A DNA stretch of 64,000 bases, from the NCBI RefSeq assembly GCF_010723735.1, contig NZ_BLLB01000002.1:1860001-1924000 (forward strand). Direction: 5' to 3'. This DNA comes from Mycolicibacterium hippocampi. Lineage in GTDB: Bacteria > Actinomycetota > Actinomycetes > Mycobacteriales > Mycobacteriaceae. Below are positions 1 through 16,518 of the stretch, one piece after another. Under the pieces are notes generated by a model, which was not told the origin of the DNA, did no database searches, and saw only the letters and a program-made list of their open reading frames with translations. The position numbers were made by a program, and so were the translations under genes. Within the stretch, counting starts at the first letter, position 1, and each line of letters opens with the position of its first letter.

Positions 1-128
1 GCCGTTCTGGAAGCCGGCGGACAGCACCGCGACGCGACGTCCGGGGACTTTCGCGGCCTGATCGCCGAAACCCACATCGTAGGCCGGTACACCGCGATAC
101 GGTTTGCCAGATTTGAACGGGGGCAACG
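1..128. other. unassigned left-edge sequence
   Basis: The first 128 bases are open without a stop both in forward frame 1 (to a TGA at 148-150) and in one reverse frame, which reads PFKSGKPYRGVPAYDVGF. Either could be the end of a gene cut by the window edge. I recognise neither peptide and cannot decide between them, so no gene is called here. Confidence 0.2.
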
Positions 129-1937
129 ATGTACGAGCGTGTGTCGATGATGGTGGGCGCCGGTGTCATCACCGCCGGTGTCTCGGCGGCCATGCTGGCC
201 GGGGCCGGAGTGGCGATAGCTGCCACAGAGCCGGGCACCGGTAGCGAGTCGTCGACGTCGGACACCTCGGACCCCGGTGGCGCACGCAGCGAGCCGGACG
301 GCTCCGGTACAGCTCCCAAGTCGCGGGACCGCGGCCAGGACGACGACACCGAGCCTGAGGCTGTGCAGTCGGAGGAGACCGAGGAGACCGAGGAGACCGA
401 GGAGGCCGAGGAGACCGAGGAGGCTGAGGAGACCGAGTCCGAGGTTGAGGAGACCGAGGAGGACACCGAACAGGCTGCCGACGAACCTGAATCCGACGCC
501 GACGAACCCGAGTCCGAGGTCGCCGACGAGCCTGACATCGCAGCCGCGGAGCCCAGCGAAGAAATCGACGAAACGGTGGTCGAACCGGCGGACCTGACGG
601 CTGAGGTCGTCGCCGACGTCGCCGATGCCCCGGCTGACGAGCCCGCAGCTGACGAGCCCGCAGCTGATCAGTCTGCCGACGTGGAGCGCGCCGAAAGCGA
701 GCCGACGCCGGCGACGACCCGGCTTGCGACGGTGGCGACAACGATCGACGAGCCCACGGCTCAGGCATCGGCCCCACGGCAGACCCTGCTCAGCATCGCC
801 GGGACGATCGTCTTCAACCTCTACTCGTTCGCCGTCAGGGTGTTCGGCGGACCACCGCTTCTCCCCTGGGGCAGCACCACCACGGTGCGCACCTCCCGGC
901 TGTCGATCGACTGCGGCGACGGCTACGAGGTGCCCGCCGACTGGTACGTGCCGGAAGGCCCGGCGCCGACCCAACTGATCTATTTGCAGCACGGTTTCCT
1001 GGCCGCCGGGCCGTTCTACAGCTACACCGCGACCCGGTTGGCCGAGGCGACCGGGAGCATCGTCGTCGCCACATCGCTGACCTCGAACTTCCTGGCGTGT
1101 GACGGATGCTGGGTCGGCGGCTCGCCGATGCACGAGGCGGTGGCGGACCTGTTCGTCGACGGCAACACCGCTCTTGCCGACAGCGCGCTCGCGGCCGGCT
1201 ACAGCTCGACGCTGCTCGACGGGGTGCACGACGTCGTCCTCATCGGGCACTCCGCCGGAGGTGGGCTGGCCGCGGGAGCCGGGGGCTACATGGCCGGCAA
1301 CGGCACGATCGACCGGCTTGCCGGCGTGGTCATGCTGGACGGCGTCGGCTTCGGCGACGTGCTGCCCGAGGCCCTCACCGTGCTGCCCGACGACGTGCCG
1401 ATCTACAACCTCGCCGGCAAGGCCTACTACTGGAACATGAACGGGTCCTCCGGCATCGCGCTCGAGGAGGCCCGCCCCGGCGAGTTCACCGGTGTGCGGC
1501 TGGTCGGAGGATTGCACTCCGACACGATGCTGGGTGGAAACCCGCTGATCCAGGCCGGTCTGAACCTGGTCACCGGCTGGTCGAGGGTCGAGAACGTCAA
1601 GGCCGCCGAGATCCTCAGCGCGGCCTGGATCAACGACATGTTCGCCGGGGCGCCGACGCCGGGGTCACCGTACTACGGCGCCGCAGGAGAGCTGCTGGAG
1701 ATCGACACGCCCAGGGGCACCGCCACGGCCTACGTGATGCCCGGTCCGCCGCAGCGGCTGACGCTGATCGACAAGCTGTTCCAGTTCTTCTCGGACCTCG
1801 TGTTCGGTCTCGACTTCGCGACCTGCGTCGTGCCGTCGGCAGAAAACTCGCCGCTTTCTGCGCCCAACACGCTTCTATCTCTTGACGACGGGGCGAAACC
1901 GGGCCAATCTATTGGCCAGCAATGTATGCAGGGATGA
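129..1937 (+). CDS. exported alpha/beta-hydrolase with acidic low-complexity N-terminal region
   Basis: This is a 602-residue protein. Residues 1-32 look like a signal peptide (hydrophobic stretch ending GVAIAA). Residues about 33-215 are a Glu/Thr/Asp/Ala-rich tract with near-perfect EET and EEAEET repeats (around 370-470), followed by DEPAADEPAAD-type repeats. From about residue 225 a globular alpha/beta-hydrolase domain begins: an LQHGF oxyanion-type strand end near residue 290 and the nucleophile elbow GHSAGGG with Ser375. The fold says hydrolase (lipase or esterase class), but the substrate cannot be told from sequence. The ATG at 129 is preceded by GGGGG about 5 bases upstream, and the same frame is closed by a TGA just before it. 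The acidic tract probably forms a disordered spacer in or on the cell wall. It is not part of the conserved rpoB neighbourhood that I know from M. tuberculosis. Confidence 0.75.
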   Translation: MYERVSMMVGAGVITAGVSAAMLAGAGVAIAATEPGTGSESSTSDTSDPGGARSEPDGSGTAPKSRDRGQDDDTEPEAVQSEETEETEETEEAEETEEAEETESEVEETEEDTEQAADEPESDADEPESEVADEPDIAAAEPSEEIDETVVEPADLTAEVVADVADAPADEPAADEPAADQSADVERAESEPTPATTRLATVATTIDEPTAQASAPRQTLLSIAGTIVFNLYSFAVRVFGGPPLLPWGSTTTVRTSRLSIDCGDGYEVPADWYVPEGPAPTQLIYLQHGFLAAGPFYSYTATRLAEATGSIVVATSLTSNFLACDGCWVGGSPMHEAVADLFVDGNTALADSALAAGYSSTLLDGVHDVVLIGHSAGGGLAAGAGGYMAGNGTIDRLAGVVMLDGVGFGDVLPEALTVLPDDVPIYNLAGKAYYWNMNGSSGIALEEARPGEFTGVRLVGGLHSDTMLGGNPLIQAGLNLVTGWSRVENVKAAEILSAAWINDMFAGAPTPGSPYYGAAGELLEIDTPRGTATAYVMPGPPQRLTLIDKLFQFFSDLVFGLDFATCVVPSAENSPLSAPNTLLSLDDGAKPGQSIGQQCMQG

Positions 1938-1998
1938 GAGTGACCAGGGACGCCAGCCAGCGCCCCGCCGGCTCCGGCATGCGGAACGCCGGCGGCGT

Positions 1999-2027
1999 TT
2001 GAGGAATAGGCCGTCCTGCGGTACTGT
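1999..2027 (+). promoter_or_regulatory. rpoB promoter (sigma-A type)
   Basis: TTGAGG (1999-2004) and TACTGT (2022-2027) are separated by exactly 17 bases, matching the mycobacterial housekeeping pattern TTGAnn-N17-TAnnnT. The predicted start of transcription lies near 2033-2035, giving an rpoB leader of about 185-200 bases. The rest of 1938-2216 contains no gene that I can support. Confidence 0.6.
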
Positions 2028-2207
2028 TGGACGTTGCGCTGGCTGCATCCTGCCCACCTCACCCGCCTACGACATCGTGGACTACGCCTGAGTCCTTTGC
2101 TCAGTGATCTAGTTGCGTGCCGTGCGTCAGAGTTGCGGTCCTGATCGGCCAGCCGAACCGACGCAGATAACGCGACAAATGGTCCGGTCCTTTCCGGCTC
2201 CTGATAG

Positions 2208-5738
<3,531 letters not shown>

Positions 5739-5768
5739 ACCTCGCCCGTTGACCCGAAAATTTTCTAG

Positions 5769-9746
<3,978 letters not shown>

Positions 9747-9785
9747 GACTACCGGTAGGACTACCGCTAGTCGATCAACGGAAAG

Positions 9786-9810
9786 ACCCTCGCTACGGCG
9801 GGGGTTTTTT
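9786..9810 (+). terminator. intrinsic terminator of rpoBC
   Basis: ACCCTCGC (9786-9793) pairs with GCGGGGGT (9798-9805) across a TACG loop, an 8-bp stem with one G-T pair, followed by six T residues (9805-9810). This is a textbook intrinsic terminator, which is fairly uncommon in mycobacteria. Confidence 0.85.
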
Positions 9811-9883
9811 CGTTGGCGGGCGATGACTTGAACCGGCTGCACCGGTCATCATTCGGGTGAATCGACGATCGAGGGAGGAACAC

Positions 9884-10531
9884 GTGGTCCAGCTGCTCAG
9901 AGTCCAGAACTTCAACGTGTCGGGTGACGGCTTCGGCGCCGGAGCGGACCAGAGTTTCGAGCGTCCGTTCGGCCACGCCGACCCCGGTGCGATGTTCGCC
10001 TGGTGCGGGGCCACGGCAAGCTGGCCGAACCGCAGCGAGCCCGGCGGCAGTCGAGGCCTCGACGACTACTTCACCCGCGACTTCAGCAACAACATCGGTG
10101 CCGAGATCATGGGGCGGAACAAGTTCAGCCCACATCGCGGTCCGTGGCAAGACCACGAATGGCAGGGGTGGTGGGGCGACGAGCCGCCGTTCCACACTCC
10201 TGTCTTCGTGATGACACACCATGAACGGCCGTCGTTCACGCTGTCGGACACGACGTTTCACTTCATCTCCGCAGACCCCGACACGGTCGCCGCGCGGGCC
10301 AAAGAGGCCGCCGGCGGCAAGGATGTGCGGCTCGGCGGCGGGGCCGCCACCATCAGGCAGTTCCTCGACGCCGACCTCGTCGACACCCTGCACGTGGCGG
10401 TCTCCCCGGACGTGCGGATCGGCACCGGCTCGCGACTGTGGAAGTCTCCGGATGAGCTCGACGACCGGTTCCACCGCGAGGTGGTGCCGAGCCCGAGCGG
10501 AGTGACGCACCACTTGTTCTGGCGGCGCTGA
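9884..10531 (+). CDS. dihydrofolate reductase-fold (RibD C-terminal domain) family protein
   Basis: The protein has 215 residues from the GTG at 9884, which has GGGAGGAA just upstream; an in-frame GTG at 9857 has no ribosome site. The N-terminal strand MVQLLRVQNFNVSGDGFG and the internal pattern IMGRNKFSPHRGPW...HTPVFVMTHHERPS...VRLGGGAATIRQFLDADLVDTLHVAVSP are typical of the small DHFR/RibD-C family of NADPH-dependent reductases found in many actinobacteria. Real substrates are unknown for nearly all of these; they should not be taken as the folate enzyme itself. It stands alone between the rpoBC terminator and a convergent operon. Confidence 0.8.
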   Translation: MVQLLRVQNFNVSGDGFGAGADQSFERPFGHADPGAMFAWCGATASWPNRSEPGGSRGLDDYFTRDFSNNIGAEIMGRNKFSPHRGPWQDHEWQGWWGDEPPFHTPVFVMTHHERPSFTLSDTTFHFISADPDTVAARAKEAAGGKDVRLGGGAATIRQFLDADLVDTLHVAVSPDVRIGTGSRLWKSPDELDDRFHREVVPSPSGVTHHLFWRR

Positions 10532-10547
10532 CCTTGCGGGGCCACCA

Positions 10548-11462
10548 CTAGTCGGGACGGCGACCGGCGGTGCCCTCCACGACGACCCCTGCCGCGTCTT
10601 CGAACGGTTTGATGACCGAGGTGAAGTCCGAGTCGGCACCCTGATCCGCCATGGTCTGTTCCCACAGCGCCCGCACCGCGGAGCCGATCGGTGTGAGCGT
10701 TTCGAGGGCATCAGCCTCCTGCATGTACAGCCTCACGTCCTTGACCATGAGGCCGGTCGCGAAGCCGTAGTCGAAGGTGCGGGGCAGCACCGCGCGCGGG
10801 AACTTGTCGCGGCTGGCGTGGGTGCCCCCGGAACCGGCGTTGAGTACATCGAGGATGGCTTGCGGTTCGAGGCCGGCCTTCACGCCCATCACCATGACCT
10901 CGGCGGTCACCGCCAAGGTTGTCGCGGCCACCAGGTTGTTCATCAGCTTCATCGTCTGAGCGACGCCCGGCTTGTCGCCGACGAAGATGGGCCGGCCGAT
11001 CGCGTTGAGCGCGGGGGCGACGGCGTCGAACTCGCTGCGAGGTCCGGACACCATCACCGCCAGCGTGCCCTTCTCCGCTCCGGCGACGCCGCCGCTGACC
11101 GGGGCGTCGAATGCCGCGATACCTTGTGCGGCGAGCAGGCCGTGGCTGCGTTCGGCGACATCGCTTCCCACCGTGGACAGGTCGATGAAGTACTTGATCC
11201 GGCTCCCGCCGATGACCCCGTCGGGTCCGGTGGCGACCTGCTCGGACACCGCGGGTGTGGGGAGGCTGGCCAGCACCGCCTCGGCTCGGTCGCCGACCTC
11301 CTCGACCGACTGAGCGCCGAGGGCGCCCATCGCCACCGCCGTCTGCACTGCCTCGCTTCGGGCGTCGTAGACGACGACGCGGTACCCCGCGGCGACGAGG
11401 CGGGCGACCATGGGGCGGCCCATGTTGCCGAGGCCGATGAACCCGAGATCCATGCCGGCCAC
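10548..11462 (-). CDS. NAD(P)-dependent beta-hydroxyacid dehydrogenase family (3-hydroxyisobutyrate dehydrogenase-like)
   Basis: The protein has 304 residues. The N-terminal Rossmann motif is GFIGLGNMGRPM. The substrate-binding signature is FDAPVSGGVAGAEKGTL (about residues 115-131). The catalytic lysine lies in GVAQTMKLMNN (about residue 168). This is the family of 3-hydroxyisobutyrate dehydrogenase, tartronate-semialdehyde reductase and relatives, and the exact substrate cannot be told. The chosen GTG at 11462 shares one base with the stop of the upstream gene and has GAGAGG ahead of it; an ATG at 11453 is the alternative. It is co-transcribed with the carboxymuconolactone-decarboxylase-like gene, suggesting a small catabolic pair. 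Confidence 0.85.
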   Translation of the reverse strand: MAGMDLGFIGLGNMGRPMVARLVAAGYRVVVYDARSEAVQTAVAMGALGAQSVEEVGDRAEAVLASLPTPAVSEQVATGPDGVIGGSRIKYFIDLSTVGSDVAERSHGLLAAQGIAAFDAPVSGGVAGAEKGTLAVMVSGPRSEFDAVAPALNAIGRPIFVGDKPGVAQTMKLMNNLVAATTLAVTAEVMVMGVKAGLEPQAILDVLNAGSGGTHASRDKFPRAVLPRTFDYGFATGLMVKDVRLYMQEADALETLTPIGSAVRALWEQTMADQGADSDFTSVIKPFEDAAGVVVEGTAGRRPD

Positions 11463-11860
11463 TAGCGTCCTCTCTCACCGTCGAGGTCGGCGAACACCTC
11501 GCGCGCCGTGCGGAATGCGTCGACGCCCGCCGGCACTCCCGCATAAACCGTCACCTGCAGCAGCACCTCGCGGATCTCCTCGCGGGTGACGCCGTTGGTC
11601 AGCGCACCCCGGATGTGGGTGCGTAGTTCGCTGGGGCGGTTGAGCACCGAGATCATCGCGATGTTGAGCATGCTTCTGGTCTTCAGCGGCAGGCCGTCGC
11701 GGGCCCACACCGCTCCCCAGCAGTACTCGGTGAGCAGATCCTGCAGCGGCTTGCTGAACTCGTCGGCGTTCGCCGCGGCGTTGCGGACGTAGGCCTCGCC
11801 GAGGACCGCGGTGCGAACCTCGTTGCCTCGGTCGTAGGTGTGCTGATCCATGATCGGCAT
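11462..11860 (-). CDS. carboxymuconolactone decarboxylase (CMD) family protein
   Basis: The protein has 132 residues and is close to the gamma-carboxymuconolactone decarboxylase subfamily. Recognisable blocks are [40 protein letters not shown] and [14 protein letters not shown]. The CMD fold also serves alkylhydroperoxidase-like proteins, but the CxxC pair of the peroxidase type is absent, so a decarboxylase or isomerase-like role in aromatic or hydroxyacid catabolism is more likely. The start ATG at 11860 (or 11851) lies 52 bases from the divergently transcribed nfo start. It is the first gene of the two-gene reverse operon. Confidence 0.85.
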   Translation of the reverse strand: MPIMDQHTYDRGNEVRTAVLGEAYVRNAAANADEFSKPLQDLLTEYCWGAVWARDGLPLKTRSMLNIAMISVLNRPSELRTHIRGALTNGVTREEIREVLLQVTVYAGVPAGVDAFRTAREVFADLDGERGR

Positions 11861-11912
11861 TGTGCCCGGCTCACCAAGGGAGGTGTCCGCTCACGTCACT
11901 AGAATCAACGCC

Positions 11913-12665
11913 GTGCTCATTGGTTCGCATGTCCATGGTGATGATCCCCTGGCCGCCGCGCAGGCTGACGGCGCCGACGTGGTGCAGTTCTTCCTCGGCA
12001 ACCCGCAGAGCTGGAAGAAGCCGCCACCGCGTGACGACGCCGAGGTCCTCAAGGCCTCTCCGATGCCGATCTACGTGCACGCGCCGTACTTGATCAACGT
12101 CGCCTCGGCGAACAACCGGGTCCGGATTCCGTCCCGCAAGATCCTGCAGGACACCTGCGACGCGGCGTCGGAGATCAACGCCACCGCCGTCATCGTGCAC
12201 GGCGGCCACGCCGACGACAACGACATGGAGGCCGGCTTCGAGCGCTGGGTCAAAGCGCTGGCCAGCCTCAAGACCGACGTGCCCGTCTACCTCGAGAACA
12301 CCGCCGGTGGTGATCACGCGATGGCGCGGCATTTCGACACGATCGCCCGGTTGTGGGACCACATCGGAGACAAGGGCATCGGGTTCTGTCTGGACACCTG
12401 CCACGCCTGGGCGGCCGGCGAGGCCCTGGTCGACGCGGTCGAGCGGATCAAGGCGATCACCGGCCGGATCGACCTGGTGCACTGCAACGATTCGCGGGAT
12501 GCCGCGGGTTCGGGCGCAGACCGGCACGCGAACTTCGGCACCGGCCAGATCGATCCGCAGCTGCTGGCGGCCGTCGTCAAGGCGGCCGACGCCCCGGTCA
12601 TCTGTGAGACGTCGGACGAGGGACGCAAAGACGACATCGCGTTCCTGCGGGAGCACATCGACTGA
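11913..12665 (+). CDS. nfo: deoxyribonuclease IV (endonuclease IV, AP endonuclease)
   Basis: The protein has 250 residues from the GTG at 11913, which gives the family N-terminus [13 protein letters not shown]; upstream in-frame codons add a non-conserved stretch. It cleaves DNA 5' to abasic sites during base excision repair. The TIM-barrel zinc ligands are visible in [39 protein letters not shown] and CETSDEG. Its position after rpoC matches end (Rv0670) of M. tuberculosis, the main AP endonuclease gene of that species as I recall it. A ribosome site is not obvious, and a short leader or leaderless start is possible. Confidence 0.95.
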   Translation: MLIGSHVHGDDPLAAAQADGADVVQFFLGNPQSWKKPPPRDDAEVLKASPMPIYVHAPYLINVASANNRVRIPSRKILQDTCDAASEINATAVIVHGGHADDNDMEAGFERWVKALASLKTDVPVYLENTAGGDHAMARHFDTIARLWDHIGDKGIGFCLDTCHAWAAGEALVDAVERIKAITGRIDLVHCNDSRDAAGSGADRHANFGTGQIDPQLLAAVVKAADAPVICETSDEGRKDDIAFLREHID

Positions 12666-12752
12666 CACCGGTCCGTTGATCACACTTCGATAGCCGATCT
12701 GAACTTGAACGGCGGGTGGCTTCGCGGTTAATTAGTCTTACGCCGGGAATTC

Positions 12753-13895
12753 ATGTGGTTCCCGCGTCGAAAGGCCGATGTGTCCACAATTGACCAGTCG
12801 TCGATTGACCAGTCGTCGGTTGCGCTGACGCACGTCGAGGACACCGAGACCCAGCTGCCTACCCGGCGCAGAAGATGGCTGCGCGTGGTGCGGTGGACGG
12901 CGATCGTGGTGTGGGCGACCGTGGTGGTCTGGCGGACGGCCACCGAGGGCTTCGCGTTCAACCGCGAGCTGTTGCTGGTGTACATCTGCACCGGTCTTGC
13001 CGTCGCCAGCATCGGTCAGGGCCGGCGAGTGCTCTACGTGGTGCGTGACTGGCTGCCGTTCGCGCTTCTGTTGATCGCCTATGACCTGAGCCGGGGCGCG
13101 GCCGACCTCGTCGGGCGACCCACGTTGTGGCACTGGCCGGCCGACATGGATCGCTTGATGTTCTTCGGCACCATGCCGACGGTGTGGCTGCAGGAGCAGC
13201 TGAAACAGCCGGAACCCCCCTGGTGGGAGGTGGTGATCAGCACCGTCTACATGTCGTTTTTCATCCTGCCGTACGTGATCGCCGGCATCCTGTGGCTGCG
13301 CGACCGCGAGGAATGGAAGGCGTTCGTCCGGTTGTTCGTCGGCATGAACCTGATCGGGCTGATCATCTACGTGCTGCTGCCGGCCGCCCCGCCGTGGGCC
13401 GCGGCCAGGTGCACCGCGGACGACGTCGAAGGGGGGCCGTCGGGTCCCCGGTGCATGTTCCGGTCCGCGCGGGGGGTCGAGGACGGCAGTGTTCTCGGTG
13501 CGATGCAGTCCTCGCAGGACGGCGCCAACCAGTGGATCGAACGCATCGTCGGCCGCGGCTGGGGCAACCTGAACCTGCACTCGGCCAGTGCGCTGCTCGA
13601 CCAGGGGCAGGCCAGCGTCAACCTGGTGGCGGCGATCCCGTCGCTGCACGCCGGGATGTCGGCTGCGCTCGCGGCGTTCCTGTGGCACCGGGTGCATCGT
13701 GCGTGGCGCCCGCTGCTGGTTGCCTATCCGCTGGTCATGGCGTTCACGCTGGTCTACGCGGCCGAGCACTACGTGATCGACCTGCTCCTGGGATGGTTGC
13801 TGGCAGCGGCCGTGATCGCCGGGCTGGCATGGTTCGACCGGCGGCGACGACGGCTGACCGAGAACCAAGGGGTGGACCCGGTGTCGACGTCCTGA
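12753..13895 (+). CDS. PAP2-superfamily integral membrane protein
   Basis: The protein has 380 residues and several transmembrane segments (about 47-65, 75-90, 106-122, 160-183, 200-222, 285-305, 322-345). The C-terminal half carries the two phosphatase-like signatures of the PAP2/AUR1 group: IPSLHAGMSAALA near residue 293 and YAAEHYVIDLLLGW near residue 335, with the catalytic His pair. The first PAP2 motif (KxxxxxxRP) is not evident, as in inositol-phosphorylceramide/AUR1-like enzymes. It could hydrolyse or transfer a lipid phosphate at the membrane. An exact repeat of ATTGACCAGTCGTCG just inside the gene gives the peptide repeat IDQSSIDQSS. A weak promoter (TTGAAC at 12705 and an AT-rich -10 near 12728-12738) lies upstream. 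Confidence 0.8.
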   Translation: MWFPRRKADVSTIDQSSIDQSSVALTHVEDTETQLPTRRRRWLRVVRWTAIVVWATVVVWRTATEGFAFNRELLLVYICTGLAVASIGQGRRVLYVVRDWLPFALLLIAYDLSRGAADLVGRPTLWHWPADMDRLMFFGTMPTVWLQEQLKQPEPPWWEVVISTVYMSFFILPYVIAGILWLRDREEWKAFVRLFVGMNLIGLIIYVLLPAAPPWAAARCTADDVEGGPSGPRCMFRSARGVEDGSVLGAMQSSQDGANQWIERIVGRGWGNLNLHSASALLDQGQASVNLVAAIPSLHAGMSAALAAFLWHRVHRAWRPLLVAYPLVMAFTLVYAAEHYVIDLLLGWLLAAAVIAGLAWFDRRRRRLTENQGVDPVSTS

Positions 13896-13949
13896 AGTCG
13901 GGCATTACAGGTTCTTGTGCAGTCGTCGAAATAATGTAACAGTGTCTGC

Positions 13950-15581
13950 ATGTCGGACACGCACGTCGTCACCAATCAGGTCCCGCCGCTGGAGGACCAC
14001 AACCCGGCCGCCTCGCCGATGCTGGCCGAGGCGCTGGTCCGGGAGGGGGGCGGATGGGGCGCCGACGAGGTCACCGAACTCGGTGCGCTGGCGGGCAGCG
14101 CCCGCGCCCAGCGGTGGGGTGAGCTGGCCGACCGGCACCGACCGACCCTGCACACTCACGACCGCTACGGCCACCGGGTCGACGAGGTGGAGTACGACCC
14201 GGCATACCACGAGCTGATGACTGTGGCGGTGTCGCACGGTCTGCACGCCGCACCGTGGGCCGACGACCGTCCCGGGGCGCACGTCGTACGAGCGGCCAAG
14301 ACCTCGGTCTGGACACCGGAACCCGGCCACATCTGCCCGATCTCGATGACCTACGCCGTGGTGCCCGCACTGCGTCACAACCCGGAGCTCGCCGCCGTCT
14401 ACGAGCCGTTGCTGACCAGCCGGGTCTACGACCCCGAACTCGCGGTGCCCACGACCAAGCCTGGCATCACCGCGGGGATGTCGATGACCGAGAAACAGGG
14501 CGGCTCCGACGTCCGCGCCGGCACCACCGACGCCACCCCCAACGGCGACGGCACCTACTCGTTGCGTGGGCACAAGTGGTTCACCTCGGCGCCGATGTGT
14601 GACATCTTCCTGGTCCTCGCGCAGGCTGATAACGGCCTGAGCTGCTTCTTCCTGCCACGCATCCTGCCCGACGGCACCCGCAACCGGATGTTCCTGCAGC
14701 GGCTCAAGGACAAGCTGGGCAATCACGCCAACGCCTCCAGCGAGGTCGAGTACGACGGCGCGACGGCCTGGCTGGTCGGCGAGGAGGGCCGCGGCGTCCC
14801 GACGATCATCGAGATGGTCAACCTGACCCGGCTGGACTGCACGCTGGGCAGCGCCACCAGCATGCGTACCGGACTGATGCGGGCAGTGCACCACGCGCAA
14901 CACCGGCAGGCATTCGGCGCCTACCTGATCGACCAGCCGCTGATGCGCAACGTGCTCGCCGACCTCGCAGTGGAAGCCGAGGCCGCGACCGCACTGGCGA
15001 TGAGGATGGCCGGTGCCACCGACCGGGCGGTGCGCGGGGACGACCGCGAAACGCTGCTGCGCCGGATCGGCCTGGCCGCGGCCAAGTACTGGGTGTGCAA
15101 GCGGGCGACGCCACACGCCGCCGAAGCGATGGAATGCCTCGGCGGCAACGGCTACGTGGAGGACTCGGGGATGCCGCGGCTCTACCGCGAAGCCCCGCTG
15201 ATGGGCATCTGGGAGGGATCGGGCAACGTCAGCGCACTCGACACGTTGCGCGCGATCGCGACCCGGCCCGAATGCATCGACGTGCTGTTCGACGAACTCG
15301 ACGCCACCACCGGCCACGATCGGCGCTTGGACGCCCATGTCGGCGCGCTGCGCGACGTGCTGGGCGCAGACCTCGCCACGGTTCAGTACCGCGCCCGCAA
15401 GATCGCCGAGGACATCTCGCTGGCGCTGCAGGGTTCGCTGCTGGTGCGTCATGGGCATCCCGCCGTGGCCGAGGCGTTCCTGGCCAGCCGGCTCGGCGGA
15501 CAGTGGGGGGGCGCGTTCGGCACGCTTCCGGGAGGCTTGGATCTGGCACCGATCATCGAGCGTGCGGAGATCAAGTCGTGA
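13950..15581 (+). CDS. fadE8: acyl-CoA dehydrogenase, AidB-like (FadE8 type)
   Basis: The protein has 543 residues, about the length of M. tuberculosis FadE8 (Rv0672), and occupies the same place in gene order. It is an AidB-type flavoprotein: the FAD-proximal block ITAGMSMTEKQGGSDVRAGT is near residues 172-191, YSLRGHKWFTSAPMCDIF follows, and ECLGGNGYVEDSGMPRLYREAPLMGIWEGSGN is the conserved C-terminal region. It probably oxidises an acyl-CoA; AidB relatives can also bind DNA. A TAATGT -10-like hexamer lies at 13932-13937. It overlaps the next gene by four bases (GTGA), so the operon fadE8-echA4-paaX-echA5 is translationally coupled. Confidence 0.9.
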   Translation: MSDTHVVTNQVPPLEDHNPAASPMLAEALVREGGGWGADEVTELGALAGSARAQRWGELADRHRPTLHTHDRYGHRVDEVEYDPAYHELMTVAVSHGLHAAPWADDRPGAHVVRAAKTSVWTPEPGHICPISMTYAVVPALRHNPELAAVYEPLLTSRVYDPELAVPTTKPGITAGMSMTEKQGGSDVRAGTTDATPNGDGTYSLRGHKWFTSAPMCDIFLVLAQADNGLSCFFLPRILPDGTRNRMFLQRLKDKLGNHANASSEVEYDGATAWLVGEEGRGVPTIIEMVNLTRLDCTLGSATSMRTGLMRAVHHAQHRQAFGAYLIDQPLMRNVLADLAVEAEAATALAMRMAGATDRAVRGDDRETLLRRIGLAAAKYWVCKRATPHAAEAMECLGGNGYVEDSGMPRLYREAPLMGIWEGSGNVSALDTLRAIATRPECIDVLFDELDATTGHDRRLDAHVGALRDVLGADLATVQYRARKIAEDISLALQGSLLVRHGHPAVAEAFLASRLGGQWGGAFGTLPGGLDLAPIIERAEIKS

Positions 15582-16516
15582 CGCATGCGATCAGGCCGGT
15601 CGACTTCGACAACCTGAAGACGATGACCTACGAGGTCACCGACCGAGTCGCTCGGATCACGTTCAACCGCCCGGAGAAGGGCAACGCGATCGTCGCCGAC
15701 ACCCCGCTGGAACTCTCGGCGCTCGTCGAGCGCGCCGACCTGGACCCGAACGTGCACGTGATCCTGGTGTCCGGCCGGGGGGCCGGCTTCTGCGCGGGCT
15801 TCGATCTGTCCGCCTACGCGGAGGGTTCCTCCTCCGCCGGTGGCGGCAGCCCCTACCGTGACACCGTGCTCTCCGGGAAGACCCAGGCGATCAACCACCT
15901 GCCGGATCAGCCGTGGGACCCGATGATCGACTACCAGATGATGAGCCGCTTCGTTCGCGGGTTCGCCAGCCTGATGCACGCCGACAAGCCGACCGTGGTC
16001 AAGATCCACGGCTACTGCGTGGCCGGCGGCACCGACATCGCACTGCACGCCGATCAGGTCATCACCGCCTCCGACGCCAAGATCGGCTATCCGCCCACCC
16101 GGGTGTGGGGCGTTCCCGCTGCCGGACTGTGGGCGCACCGCCTCGGCGATCAACGCGCGAAACGTCTTCTCCTGACCGGTGATTGCATCACCGGCGCGCA
16201 GGCCGCCGAGTGGGGCCTGGCGGTGGAGGCCCCTGACCCCGCCGATCTCGACGAGCGCACCGAGCGACTGGTGGCGCGGATCGCGGCCATGCCGATCAAC
16301 CAGCTGATGATGGTCAAGCTGGCGATGAACAGCGCCCTCTTCAACCAGGGCGTCGCCAACAGCGCGATGGTCTCGACGGTGTTCGACGGCGTCGCGCGCC
16401 ACACCCCGGAGGGCCACGCCTTCGTCGCCGACGCCCGTGAGCACGGCTTCCGGGACGCGGTGCGCCGTCGCGACGAACCGTTCGGCGACCACGGCCGTAC
16501 CACGTCCGGGGTCTAG
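15578..16516 (+). CDS. echA4: enoyl-CoA hydratase/isomerase family protein (EchA4 type)
   Basis: The protein has 312 residues from the GTG at 15578 that overlaps the fadE8 stop; the reading frame stays open far upstream inside fadE8, but that part is antifunctional read-through. The crotonase oxyanion blocks are VSGRGAGFCAGFDLSAY (about residues 63-79) and VKIHGYCVAGGTDIALHAD (about residues 137-155). The crotonase core is longer than usual because of an insertion after the first block (SSSAGGGSPYRD...). It probably hydrates the enoyl-CoA made by FadE8. Its place matches Rv0673. Confidence 0.88.
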   Translation: MTHAIRPVDFDNLKTMTYEVTDRVARITFNRPEKGNAIVADTPLELSALVERADLDPNVHVILVSGRGAGFCAGFDLSAYAEGSSSAGGGSPYRDTVLSGKTQAINHLPDQPWDPMIDYQMMSRFVRGFASLMHADKPTVVKIHGYCVAGGTDIALHADQVITASDAKIGYPPTRVWGVPAAGLWAHRLGDQRAKRLLLTGDCITGAQAAEWGLAVEAPDPADLDERTERLVARIAAMPINQLMMVKLAMNSALFNQGVANSAMVSTVFDGVARHTPEGHAFVADAREHGFRDAVRRRDEPFGDHGRTTSGV

Positions 16517-16518
16517 CT

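Noticed and set aside
365..470. Repeats in the first gene that could be mistaken for a CRISPR array.
   Set aside because: The units are 6-15 bases, in frame, without spacers, and encode an acidic tract.
2027..2107. A small open frame (LLDVALAASCPP...) in the rpoB leader.
   Set aside because: Its only possible start, a TTG at 2027, overlaps the -10 box and would lie upstream of the predicted transcript start.
15095..15577. An upstream extension of the echA4 frame by 161 codons.
   Set aside because: It lies wholly inside fadE8 in another frame, is Arg-rich and unlike a crotonase; the GTG at 15578 gives the family start.
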